From positions 1,984,001 to 2,048,000 of the forward strand of contig OY787448.1 in assembly GCA_963678855.1 (NCBI GenBank): a stretch of DNA of 64,000 nucleotides, given 5' to 3'. The position numbers were made by a program, and so were the translations under genes. This stretch comes from F22 sp963678855 (GTDB lineage: Bacteria; Bacteroidota; Bacteroidia; Bacteroidales; Bacteroidaceae). The notes under the pieces are model-generated. The model made no database searches. It was given only the letters and a program-made list of their open reading frames with translations, and was not told the DNA's origin. Below are positions 17,093 through 25,756 of this stretch, one piece after another; position 1 is the first letter of the stretch; every line of letters begins with the position of its first letter.

Positions 17093-17878
17093 ATGAGTAA
17101 CTCAAATAAAGCAACCGTTCAAGTCATCAAAGTAGGTGGTAAGATTGTAGAAGATCCTACAGCTTTGATGCAACTACTTGATCAATTCAAGAAAGTCCCT
17201 GGATATAAGGTTCTAGTGCATGGTGGTGGTCGTTCGGCTACCAAGATTGCCGCACAGATGGGGGTGGAAACCAAGATGGTCGATGGTCGTCGTATCACCG
17301 ATGAGGCTATGCTTCAAGTCGTGACTATGGTCTATGGTGGTCTAGTTAATAAGGGTATCGTCAGCAAACTTCAGTCTGTAGGTGTGAATGCCATGGGGAT
17401 TACTGGGGCAGATATGAATCTTATCCAAGCGCATAAGCGTCCTGTCAAAGATATAGACTATGGTTTTGTAGGTGATATCGATGGCGTAGATGTTTCTGTT
17501 TTATCACCATTGTTGGCTCAAAACGTTGTACCTGTAGTTGCGCCATTAACTCACGATGGACACGGCACTATGCTCAATACCAATGCCGATACTATCGCTT
17601 CGGAAATAGCCAAAGCATTAGCAGCAGATTATCAAGTACAATTGGTCTACTGCTTTGAATTGCCAGGTGTAATGCGTGACCCAGAAGATGATAGTACCGT
17701 GATTGCTGAAATCAATGCGGCAAGCTTCAAGCAACTAGTCGCTGATGAAATTGTAGCCGGTGGTATGATCCCTAAATTGGAAAATGCTTTTAAGGCCGTG
17801 GAAGCTGGCGTACACAAGGTGCGTATTACCAAAGCTAATGATTTAGGAGATGCTGAAAAGGGGACATATATCGTATAA
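17093..17878 (+). CDS. argB: Acetylglutamate (or succinylglutamate) kinase
   Basis: 261 residues from ATG 17093; the longer frame from 17036 begins inside speA and is rejected. Amino acid kinase fold: VIKVGGKIVEDP, LVHGGGRSATKIAAQMG, VYGGLVNKGIVSKL, NTNADTIASEIAKAL and GGMIPKLENAFKAVEAGV with the substrate- and ATP-binding residues of ArgB. It catalyses the second step of arginine synthesis. Bacteroides species are known to use N-succinylated intermediates, so succinylglutamate is a plausible substrate, but the sequence does not show which. argH, later in the pathway, lies at 40.7 kb. Confidence 0.93.
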   Translation: MSNSNKATVQVIKVGGKIVEDPTALMQLLDQFKKVPGYKVLVHGGGRSATKIAAQMGVETKMVDGRRITDEAMLQVVTMVYGGLVNKGIVSKLQSVGVNAMGITGADMNLIQAHKRPVKDIDYGFVGDIDGVDVSVLSPLLAQNVVPVVAPLTHDGHGTMLNTNADTIASEIAKALAADYQVQLVYCFELPGVMRDPEDDSTVIAEINAASFKQLVADEIVAGGMIPKLENAFKAVEAGVHKVRITKANDLGDAEKGTYIV

Positions 17879-17886
17879 TGTCTAGA

Positions 17887-17906
17887 TATAAAATCGCGAT
17901 TTTATA
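17887..17906. other. 20-bp perfect palindrome after argB
   Basis: Bases 17887-17906 form a perfect palindrome centred on TCGCGA, nine bases after the argB stop. It has no loop and no T-run, so it is a weak terminator candidate or a protein site; function unknown. Confidence 0.4.
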
Positions 17907-18001
17907 GCCCCTCTTGTGTCAAAATGTTTGCACAGATATGTGAAAGCAGCCTCTTGAAAGGCTAAAATATGTCTTTTTGAGCGATAAACACGAGAAAAGA
18001 T

Positions 18002-18031
18002 TTGGAAGGTGAGAAAAAAGTCGTACCTTTG
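18002..18031 (+). promoter_or_regulatory. Promoter of the initiator tRNA pair
   Basis: TTG at 18002-18004, a 19-bp spacer, and TACCTTTG at 18024-18031; the first tRNA begins 12 bases later. Confidence 0.75.
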
Positions 18032-18043
18032 CACTCGCAATAT

Positions 18044-18116
<73 letters not shown>

Positions 18117-18199
18117 CTCTTGCCTGAGTTGTTTGTCACAAGCAGATATTGCCTACCAAATTAGAAATAGCGTATATTTTATACATTACAAAGAAATAT

Positions 18200-18272
<73 letters not shown>

Positions 18273-18283
18273 CTCTATATCGT

Positions 18284-18317
18284 AAAGTGGTCAATCCAAT
18301 TGGGTTGACCACTTTTT
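18284..18317 (+). terminator. Terminator of the initiator tRNA pair
   Basis: A perfect 11-bp stem (18284-18294 with 18305-18315) is followed by a run of Ts. Confidence 0.85.
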
Positions 18318-18366
18318 TGTTTAAATAGAAGCCCTGATTAAGACTAGATAAGATATTTTAGGCTGG

Positions 18367-19395
18367 TTATAACCAGCCTTTTTCTTTGTACCAAGCGATG
18401 CATCTACGTGCACCTTCGGCCAATGATATCTTAGGAATATATCCAAAATCAGCTTGTGCCGCAGAAATATCACAACGCCAATTGCGCTGCTTCATGATAT
18501 GGTACTTATCTAAGTTTAGAGTTGATGGTTTCTTGGTGAGCGATGAGATGCCTTCTAATAGACCAGATATTCCCCAAAGTACACACAAAGGGAAACGTAA
18601 GCGAATCATCCATGGGCTGCCTAGCTCTTTGCGCAACAAGTCTGAGTACTCCGTGCTGCTATATTCACTCCCATCACTTAAGAAATAACTCTTTCTATAG
18701 ATGCCTTTATCTAAAGCAGCATACACTGCATCTACTAAGTCCTGTACATAGATAAAAGTGATGACTTGCTTGGTGTAGCCTACAGCGGTATCTACATGTT
18801 GGGCAATAGACTGCGCCATTAAGAAATAATCTTTATCGCGTGGGCCATAGACGCCTGTAGGTCGCATGATGATATATGGGTAGCCTGTTAGGTTTTGAAG
18901 GTATTGCTCTGCTTTAAGCTTGCTTTTCCCATAAGACGTGTTCGGCTGTGGAGTATCTTCAAGAGTAATTGGAGCATAGTCTTCTTCGTGTATAGGGCCG
19001 AAGATGCTTAGTGAAGACATCAGTACAAATCGTTCGGGACGTGCGTCTAGTGCGTCTAGTGTTTCCACAAGATTTACGGTGTGCTGGTAGTTTACGGCAT
19101 CAAATTGCGATTTATCAATAGTCTTAGTTAACCCTGCACAGTGGACGACATAATCCCAGCGATTAGAAGAACTGGTAGCCAGCATCTTTTGAAGAGCTTG
19201 ACCCAGTTGCTGTTTCAAAGCATCGGCATCACCCATAGTTGCTTCTAGTAGACGTATTCTAGAATCTTGTAGGTAAGCTAAAGAGCTTGTCTTGCGTATG
19301 ATGGCCCACACCTCGTGCCCCTGGCGCAAAGCTTCTTCTACTAAAAAACTACCTATAAATCCACTGCCTCCAGTGATTAATATCTTCTTATTCAT
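18367..19395 (-). CDS. NAD(P)-dependent epimerase/dehydratase (extended SDR)
   Basis: 342 residues. The Rossmann dinucleotide motif TGGSGFIG is at 8-15, and the catalytic Tyr155-Lys159 pair lies in SYGKSK after the MSSLSIFG serine region. The C-terminal part has the extended-SDR substrate region. It probably acts on a nucleotide sugar or a related hydroxy/keto compound in the cytoplasm; the substrate cannot be read from the sequence. It is a single-gene unit with no functional link to its neighbours, the tRNA pair and the rimP operon. Confidence 0.85.
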   Translation of the reverse strand: MNKKILITGGSGFIGSFLVEEALRQGHEVWAIIRKTSSLAYLQDSRIRLLEATMGDADALKQQLGQALQKMLATSSSNRWDYVVHCAGLTKTIDKSQFDAVNYQHTVNLVETLDALDARPERFVLMSSLSIFGPIHEEDYAPITLEDTPQPNTSYGKSKLKAEQYLQNLTGYPYIIMRPTGVYGPRDKDYFLMAQSIAQHVDTAVGYTKQVITFIYVQDLVDAVYAALDKGIYRKSYFLSDGSEYSSTEYSDLLRKELGSPWMIRLRFPLCVLWGISGLLEGISSLTKKPSTLNLDKYHIMKQRNWRCDISAAQADFGYIPKISLAEGARRCIAWYKEKGWL

Positions 19396-19543
19396 ATGTT
19401 GCTGGTTAATTATAGACGCAAACTTAGTGGTTTTTTCATTAGCTGCGGTATTAAACTATAAGTAATAATGTTAAATGTGTTATTTCTGCTTACTGTCAGA
19501 CAATTTATAGTCCAGAATCTTTGGTGGTGCTGTTAATAATAAC

Positions 19544-19601
19544 TATATTTGCATCGGAATTGGACAGAAGGTGAGGGGGCGAATTAGGCCTCCTCATTTT
19601 T
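19544..19601 (+). promoter_or_regulatory. Promoter and terminator-like leader hairpin of rimP-nusA-infB
   Basis: TATATTTG at 19544-19551 is a -7 box. About 15 bases after the expected transcript start lies a 9-bp stem with one G-T pair (19572-19580 with 19588-19596), a 7-nt loop and then TTTTTG, which is the form of an intrinsic terminator. It stands 52 bases before rimP, so transcription could be attenuated here. Confidence 0.6.
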
Positions 19602-19653
19602 GTACCTACCTATGCAGGCTAATAAGCACTGTGGTTTTTTATATAAAAATTGA

Positions 19654-20121
19654 ATGATAGAAAAGAGCAAAGTAATCCAAATTGTAGAAGAGTGGCTCCA
19701 AGATAAGGAGTATTTCTTGGTGCAAGTCACAGTGAGTCCCGATGCACGTATTGTCGTGGAAATTGACCATGCAGAAGGTGTATGGATCGAAGATTGTGTT
19801 GCCCTAAGCCGCTTTGTAGAGTCTCAACTTGATCGTGAGGAACAAGATTTTGAACTAGAAGTAGGTTCGGCTGGACTTGGTCAGCCTTTCATGGTGCTAC
19901 AACAGTATCTTAACCACATTGATAAAGATGTAGAAGTCTTGACCAAAGCTGGCAAAAAGATGCAAGGTGTTCTTCGTGAAGCAGATGCTGAAAAGATTAC
20001 TATTGGTGTGACTGAAAAGGTCAAAGAAGAAGGCGCAAAGCGTGCAAAACTAGTAGAAGTTCCTTATACTTTCCAACTAGATGACCTGAAGTACACTAAG
20101 TACGTCATTAGTTTTAAGTAG
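19654..20121 (+). CDS. rimP: Ribosome maturation factor RimP
   Basis: 155 residues with the two-domain RimP layout: an N-terminal alpha/beta domain (FLVQVTVSPDARIVVEIDHAEGVWIEDCVALSRFVE, including the conserved V-x-I-D and D-C-x-x-x-S-R positions, and VGSAGLGQPF) and a C-terminal SH3-like barrel. It assists 30S subunit assembly. It is the first gene of the widespread rimP-nusA-infB operon and lies 89 bp before nusA. Confidence 0.92.
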   Translation: MIEKSKVIQIVEEWLQDKEYFLVQVTVSPDARIVVEIDHAEGVWIEDCVALSRFVESQLDREEQDFELEVGSAGLGQPFMVLQQYLNHIDKDVEVLTKAGKKMQGVLREADAEKITIGVTEKVKEEGAKRAKLVEVPYTFQLDDLKYTKYVISFK

Positions 20122-20210
20122 CCTCCCTCTAAGCAGTGGTGGCTACCGCCGTTTAATAGCTTAGGCTATTTTTACGGCATTTATCCCCGTAAATAATAAA
20201 AAAATTCGAT

Positions 20211-21470
20211 ATGGCTAAGAAGCAAGAAGAAACAATTAACTTGATCGATACGTTTTCGGAGTTTAAAGAACTGAAGCATATTGATCGTATGACCCTAGTG
20301 AGCGTTCTTGAAGAATCGTTCCGTAGTGTAATCGCCAAAATGTTTGGAACTGACGAAAACTATGATGTGATTGTCAATCCAGATAAGGGTGACTGTGAGA
20401 TTTACCGTAACCGAATTGTTGTGGCTGACGACGACTTGGATAACGACAATCTTGAAATCTCATTTACTGAAGCAAACAATATCGACGAGTTCGAGATTGG
20501 TGAAGAGGTGAGTGAGAGTGTTGACTTCACTTCATTTGGCCGTCGTGCCATTCTGACTTTGCGTCAAACATTGGCTTCTCGTATTCTTGAGCTTGAGAAA
20601 GATGCACTCTTCGCTAAGTACAACGAGATGGTAGGCCAAGTTATCGTGGCTGAAGTATATCAGATTTGGAAACGTGAAATGCTTCTTCTAGATGAAGAAG
20701 GTAATGAGCTACTTCTTCCAAAGACAGAGCAAATCCCTGGGGATTATTTCCGTAAGGGTGAAACTGTACGTGCTTTGGTCGATAGAGTAGACAATCGTAA
20801 TAATAACCCTAAGATTATCTTGTCGCGTACAGCGCCATTGTTCTTGCAACGTTTGATGGAAGCTGAAGTACCTGAAATCGCAGACAACCTAATCACTATC
20901 AAGTCGGTAGCGCGTATCCCTGGTGAGCGTGCGAAAGTGGCTGTAGAATCATACGATGATCGTATCGATCCAGTCGGTGCTTGTGTGGGTGTGAAAGGTA
21001 GCCGTATTCACGGTGTCGTTCATGAACTACGCAATGAAAATATTGACGTAGTAAACTATAGTAGCAACATGCAGCTGTTTATTCAACGTGCATTGAGCCC
21101 AGCGCAAATCTCTTCTATTCGTATGAATGAAGAAACTCGCAAGGCAGAAGTGTATCTAAAACCTGAAGAGGTTTCTCTTGCTATTGGTAAGGGTGGTCAG
21201 AATATTAAGCTTGCAAGTATGTTGACTGAGTATACCATCGATGTCTTCCGTGAACTAGAGGAAGGTCAGCAAACAGATGATATCTATCTAGACGAGTTCA
21301 ACGATGAGATCGACCAATGGGTGATCGACGAAATCAAGAACACTGGATTGGATACTGCGCGTGCCGTATTGCGTGTAGAACGTGATGCGCTTATCAAGCG
21401 TACCGATTTGGAAGAAGAGACTATCGATGAAGTAATCACAATATTGAAAAAAGAATTTGGAGAGGAATAA
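20211..21470 (+). CDS. nusA: Transcription termination/antitermination factor NusA
   Basis: 419 residues. An N-terminal RNA-polymerase-binding domain (about 1-125) is followed by an S1 domain (about 130-200) and two KH domains (about 200-345), including RIPGERAKVAV, DPVGACVGVKGSRI and LAIGKGGQNIKLAS (the second GxxG loop). The C-terminal part (about 350-419) is short, without the acidic repeats of enteric NusA. It controls pausing and termination, possibly including the hairpin in its own leader. infB follows after 8 bp. Confidence 0.96.
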   Translation: MAKKQEETINLIDTFSEFKELKHIDRMTLVSVLEESFRSVIAKMFGTDENYDVIVNPDKGDCEIYRNRIVVADDDLDNDNLEISFTEANNIDEFEIGEEVSESVDFTSFGRRAILTLRQTLASRILELEKDALFAKYNEMVGQVIVAEVYQIWKREMLLLDEEGNELLLPKTEQIPGDYFRKGETVRALVDRVDNRNNNPKIILSRTAPLFLQRLMEAEVPEIADNLITIKSVARIPGERAKVAVESYDDRIDPVGACVGVKGSRIHGVVHELRNENIDVVNYSSNMQLFIQRALSPAQISSIRMNEETRKAEVYLKPEEVSLAIGKGGQNIKLASMLTEYTIDVFRELEEGQQTDDIYLDEFNDEIDQWVIDEIKNTGLDTARAVLRVERDALIKRTDLEEETIDEVITILKKEFGEE

Positions 21471-21478
21471 GATAGCAT

Positions 21479-24400
21479 ATGACGATAAGGTTAAATAAAG
21501 TAACGAGAGAACTGAATGTAGGAATCACGACGATAGCCGACTTCTTACAGAAAAAGGGATATACAGTCGATGCCAATCCTAATGCTAAAATCTCTGATGA
21601 AGAGTACGCATTGCTTGTCAATGAATACAGCAAAGACAAGGATGTAAAGCAAAAGGCAGAGCAGATGCTGCAAGATAAACGCAACCAAAAGAGCCAAAAG
21701 AAAGCTGAAAATGCTGCGGCCAAAGCGGATGCGAAAGAAAAGCATGCGCAAACACCTACTGAGGAAAGCCGTCAAAAGTATAACCCTATCGGAAAAATTG
21801 ACCTCGATGCAGTTAATGGCAAGAAGCCTAAGGCGAAGCCAGCTGATACTGCGGATAAGTCTACAAATAAAGAGCCTGAAGCACCAGTTGCTAAGCCAGC
21901 TCCTGAAGCCCCTAAAGCTGAAGAAGCTCCTGCAAAACCAGTGCAAAAGCCAGCAGCTCAGGAAGTAAAACCTGAACCAAAACCTGCGGCAAAAAAGGCT
22001 TCTACAAAAACTACGGATTCAGCGAAGAAAGCTGAACCAAAGCCTGCTGAAAAACCAGTTGCGAAACCTGTAGAAAAGGCAGAGAAGCCAGCAGCGGAAC
22101 CAAAGGCAGACAATATCACTAATGAAGCTAAGCCAACCGTGCAAGAAACAAACAACGATTCAAAGAAAGAGCAAGGTTCTGTAAATGAGGAGGGAGTATT
22201 TTCTCTTCATGGAGGTGAAGAAAAACCTAAGCTTAAGGTACTAGGTACCATCGATTTAGCGACGCTGAATCAAAATACGCGCCCTAAACGTAAAACGAAG
22301 GAAGAGCGTAAGAAAGAGCGCGAGCAAAAAGAGCGTCAACGTCAAGAGCATCGTAAGCAAATTAAGGATTCTATCATGAAAGATATCCGCAAAGACGATG
22401 ACAACTCTGCAGGTGGCACAGCTCGTAAGCGTAAACGTGTGAACACTGAGAAGGTTGATGTGACTAAGGAACGTGGTACAAACCAACGTGGTGGTCAAAA
22501 CAACAATAACCGCGGCGGAAACAACAATAACAACCGTGGTGGTCAAAACAACAACCAACGTGGTGGGCAACACAACCGTGGTGGCAATCAATATGGCAAC
22601 AATCAGCAAGGTGGCGGACGTAACCAAAACAACCGTCGTAACAATAACCGTCGTAACCAACCTAAGCAAGAGGTTACTGAAGTTGATGTAGCAAAGCAAG
22701 TAAAAGAAACTTTGGCACGCTTGACAAGCAAGTCGAAAGGTGGCAAAGGGGCTAAATACAGAAAAGAGAAGCGTAAGCATGAGCAAGATCGCCAACAAGC
22801 TATGGCCGATCAAGCAGCTGCAGAAAGCAAGGTATTGAAGCTAACAGAATTTGTAACTGTTAGTGAGCTTGCAACCATGATGGATGTAAGCGTAACAGAT
22901 GTCATCTCTACTTGTATGACTATCGGTATGATGGTAAGTATCAACATGCGTCTTGATGCAGAAACTATCAACATGGTAGCCGAAGAGTTTGGATATACTA
23001 CAGAATACGTAAGTGCTGAAGTAGCAAGCGCTATCGAAGAAGAAGAAGATAAGGAAGAAGATTTGGAACCACGTGCTCCAATCGTTACCGTAATGGGTCA
23101 CGTTGACCACGGTAAGACTTCTTTGCTTGACTATATCCGTAGAGCAAATGTAATTGCTGGTGAGGCTGGTGGTATCACACAGCACATCGGTGCCTACAAC
23201 GTAACATTGGATGACGGAAAGCGTATTACTTTCTTGGATACTCCAGGTCACGAGGCCTTTACTGCGATGCGTGCACGTGGTACACAAGTTACCGATATCG
23301 CTATTATTATTGTAGCGGCCGATGACAGTGTCATGCCACAAACACGTGAGGCAATCAACCACGCACAAGCGGCTGGTGTGCCTATCGTATTTGCCATCAA
23401 TAAGGTCGATAAGCCAACGGCAAACCCTGATAAGATTAAGCAAGAACTTGCAGAAATGAACTACCTAGTAGAAGACTGGGGTGGTAAGTTCCAAAGCCAA
23501 GACATCTCTGCTAAGCAAGGTGATGGTGTACAAGAATTGCTTGAAAAGGTATTGCTTGAAGCAGAAATGCTTGACTTGAAGGCAAACCCTAACCGTAAGG
23601 CAACAGGTTCTATCATCGAGTCTACTCTAGATAGAGGTCGTGGGTATGTAGCGACTATGTTGGTATCAAACGGTACATTGAACCACGCAGATATCGTGCT
23701 AGCTGGTACACACCACGGACGTATCAAGGCGATGTTTAATGAGCGTAACCAACGCATTACAAAGGCAGGCCCATCTGAACCTGTATTGATTCTGGGTATG
23801 GACGGTGCACCTACAGCGGGTGATACTTTCCACGTAATGGATACTGAGCAAGAGGCACGTGAAGTAGCCAACCAACGTGAACAGTTGCAACGTGAACAAG
23901 GTCTACGTACTCAGAAGAACCTTACTCTGGACGAAATCGGTCGTCGTATTGCACTTGGTAACTTCCAAGAGCTTAACTTGATCGTGAAGGGTGACGTGGA
24001 TGGTTCTATCGAGGCATTGAGTGATGCGTTGATTAAGCAATCTACTGAGCAAATCCAAGTGAACGTGATCCACAAGGCAGTAGGTCAAATCTCTGAAAGT
24101 GATGTGACTCTAGCAGCTGCTTCTGATGCGATTATCATTGGTTTCCAAGTGCGTCCGTCTGCTGCGGCTCGTCGTTATGCTGAAAATGAAGGTGTAGATA
24201 TCCGTATGTACTCTGTCATCTATGCAGCAATCGAAGAGGTTAAGTCGGCTATGGAAGGTATGCTTGCTCCTGAAATTAAGGAAGAAGTTACGGCTACAAT
24301 CGAAGTTCGTGAAGTCTATAATATTACCAAGGTTGGTACTGTTGCCGGTGCGATGGTCCGTGAAGGTAAGGTTAAGCGTAGCGATAAAGCGCGCTTGATT

Positions 24401-24580
24401 CGTGAGGGTGTCGTGATTCACACTGGTGAAATCAATGCACTTAAGCGCTTCAAGGATGATGTGAAAGAGGTGGCTACCAACTATGAGTGTGGTATCAGTC
24501 TTGTAAACTATCACGATATCAAGGTGGAAGATGTTATTGAAACTTTCGAAGAAGTTGAGGTAGCAGCGAAATTGAAGTAA
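21479..24580 (+). CDS. infB: Translation initiation factor IF-2
   Basis: 1033 residues, long for IF-2. Residues 1-55 are the IF2-N helix domain, about 60-235 a Lys/Ala/Pro-rich low-complexity stretch, and about 330-400 an Asn/Gly/Arg-rich stretch with repeated RGGQN-type units. The GTPase domain has G1 GHVDHGKT (540-547), GGITQHIGAY, DTPGHEAF and NKVDKP; domains II-IV follow to the end (YECGISLVNYHDIKVEDVIE). It binds initiator tRNA at the ribosome. It is the last gene of rimP-nusA-infB, with a terminator at 24601. Confidence 0.97.
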   Translation: MTIRLNKVTRELNVGITTIADFLQKKGYTVDANPNAKISDEEYALLVNEYSKDKDVKQKAEQMLQDKRNQKSQKKAENAAAKADAKEKHAQTPTEESRQKYNPIGKIDLDAVNGKKPKAKPADTADKSTNKEPEAPVAKPAPEAPKAEEAPAKPVQKPAAQEVKPEPKPAAKKASTKTTDSAKKAEPKPAEKPVAKPVEKAEKPAAEPKADNITNEAKPTVQETNNDSKKEQGSVNEEGVFSLHGGEEKPKLKVLGTIDLATLNQNTRPKRKTKEERKKEREQKERQRQEHRKQIKDSIMKDIRKDDDNSAGGTARKRKRVNTEKVDVTKERGTNQRGGQNNNNRGGNNNNNRGGQNNNQRGGQHNRGGNQYGNNQQGGGRNQNNRRNNNRRNQPKQEVTEVDVAKQVKETLARLTSKSKGGKGAKYRKEKRKHEQDRQQAMADQAAAESKVLKLTEFVTVSELATMMDVSVTDVISTCMTIGMMVSINMRLDAETINMVAEEFGYTTEYVSAEVASAIEEEEDKEEDLEPRAPIVTVMGHVDHGKTSLLDYIRRANVIAGEAGGITQHIGAYNVTLDDGKRITFLDTPGHEAFTAMRARGTQVTDIAIIIVAADDSVMPQTREAINHAQAAGVPIVFAINKVDKPTANPDKIKQELAEMNYLVEDWGGKFQSQDISAKQGDGVQELLEKVLLEAEMLDLKANPNRKATGSIIESTLDRGRGYVATMLVSNGTLNHADIVLAGTHHGRIKAMFNERNQRITKAGPSEPVLILGMDGAPTAGDTFHVMDTEQEAREVANQREQLQREQGLRTQKNLTLDEIGRRIALGNFQELNLIVKGDVDGSIEALSDALIKQSTEQIQVNVIHKAVGQISESDVTLAAASDAIIIGFQVRPSAAARRYAENEGVDIRMYSVIYAAIEEVKSAMEGMLAPEIKEEVTATIEVREVYNITKVGTVAGAMVREGKVKRSDKARLIREGVVIHTGEINALKRFKDDVKEVATNYECGISLVNYHDIKVEDVIETFEEVEVAAKLK

Positions 24581-24600
24581 TAGATACTTTATATATAATG

Positions 24601-24636
24601 AAAGAGAGCATCCCATTGCTGGGGTGCTCTCTTTTT
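24601..24636 (+). terminator. Terminator of rimP-nusA-infB
   Basis: A 14-bp stem with one G-T pair (24601-24614 with 24621-24634) and a T-run follows infB by 20 bp. Confidence 0.9.
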
Positions 24637-24713
24637 GTCTTTAATAAAGAAGCAGTAAAGCCTGTGCTAGAGTTTATTGGACTTTACATAAACCCAGTAA
24701 GGGGTGTGGCAAT

Positions 24714-24799
24714 GTGTATATGTACATGTACACATCTCTAGATGTACATTTGCACGCGTGTAGATATACGTTTGCACCGGTGTACATGTACATTTACAC
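24714..24799. repeat. Modular intergenic element of four 20-bp units with inverted outer units
   Basis: Four 20-bp units (24714-24733, 24736-24755, 24758-24777, 24780-24799) are separated by 2-bp linkers, giving a 22-bp period. Most units have the form GTGTA-N10-TRCAC, so each is itself half-palindromic. The first and last units are inverted copies of each other (19 of 20 match). It lies in the convergent infB/cvpA gap (24581-24942), which has no coding potential. The design matches the elements at 6040 and 57171, but the sequence does not. Confidence 0.85.
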
Positions 24800-24885
24800 A
24801 ATCTTGCCTTTGATTAAAACTTTGTGCGACACCTAAAGAATTCTGCTTTTTTTTTTACTGCTGTCTTATTTGGTGTTTATACAAT

Positions 24886-24918
24886 ACGGGCCCGCCAATG
24901 GTTGTTTGGCAGGCCCGT
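24886..24918. other. GC-rich hairpin beside cvpA
   Basis: A 13-bp stem with one mismatch (24886-24898 with 24906-24918) and a 7-nt loop lies 24 bp beyond the cvpA stop. Neither strand has a T-run after it, so it may be an mRNA 3'-end structure rather than a standard terminator. Confidence 0.45.
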
Positions 24919-24942
24919 GTGAGTATCTCTTGTATAGCGGTT

Positions 24943-25521
24943 CTATAGCTTCTTTCCTTGTCGTTTATTTTCCGACTTTTTGTCTTGACGGATTATTCTT
25001 TTCTCTTGCTTTTCTTCTTTCGGAGTTTTGAAGAGCTGCAGGGTATCTTGCGTATAAGGAATGGCTTTGCTTACTATAGATACAATAGGGTAGTACAAAG
25101 CAGAGGCTTTCTTCTTGTCTTTATGTAGTAGTTCATCTTGGTCATCGATCCACTCAAATAGATTTAATGCAATGGTCAAGATGCAGAGCACCTTCAAGCC
25201 ACCGATAATAGCCCCTATGACTCGATCAAGAATGCCCAAGTGGAGCACCTCAAAGCTCTTTTTGAGGATGTTGCCTAACGCTTGCAGTAATATGCCCACA
25301 CCTACCCAGATGATGAAGAAAGATAAGACGCGAGCAAGCGCCTCATTGGTAATACCAAATTGAGGTCCATGTGCGGCCAATGCCAAGAAGAAAAATTTTG
25401 CGGCAAAAAAGCCCAAGACAATACCTAGTAGTCTTGATATTTGTTGAAACATTCCCGAAGAATATCCCCAAACCATACCTAGGACTACAATGCCTGCAAG
25501 AACCATGTCTAGTACTTCCAT
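24943..25521 (-). CDS. CvpA family membrane protein
   Basis: 192 residues from ATG 25521 (MEVLDMVLAG); the longer frame from 25572 runs back through a basic stretch and is less likely. Four membrane segments are visible (about 5-25, 30-48, 65-88, 100-122), with the CvpA pattern of GxxxGxFQQISRLLG and RVIGAIIGGLK. A charged, Lys-rich tail (about 155-192) is cytoplasmic. E. coli CvpA is needed for colicin V production and affects envelope integrity; the exact function is unknown. It is divergent from sufB. Confidence 0.85.
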   Translation of the reverse strand: MEVLDMVLAGIVVLGMVWGYSSGMFQQISRLLGIVLGFFAAKFFFLALAAHGPQFGITNEALARVLSFFIIWVGVGILLQALGNILKKSFEVLHLGILDRVIGAIIGGLKVLCILTIALNLFEWIDDQDELLHKDKKKASALYYPIVSIVSKAIPYTQDTLQLFKTPKEEKQEKRIIRQDKKSENKRQGKKL

Positions 25522-25756
25522 AAACTTTTTTTTCGTTTTGACGTGATAAGTAATATGCAAATATAGCAACAAAGTTGCAAAGTTTTGTACTCACAAAGGC
25601 AAAAAGTCACCTATGTGACAAACTATGTGCTATAAAACCCGTATCTTAGCATGGTCATTGAAATAATGGCGTGTTTTTTGATGGTAAAAAGCAAAAACAG
25701 ACTGAGAAGTCTGGACTACATAAGAAAATAATAATCAACTATAGAATCCTATTCAT

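Noticed and set aside
22256..23443. Long minus-strand open frames (185 and 200 residues) opposite infB
   Set aside because: They run antisense to the well-conserved IF-2 gene, have compositions set by its low-complexity codons and lack any recognisable domain.
24845..24856. Twelve-T run near cvpA as a plus-strand terminator tail
   Set aside because: No stem-loop lies just before it on the plus strand; infB already has a strong terminator at 24601.
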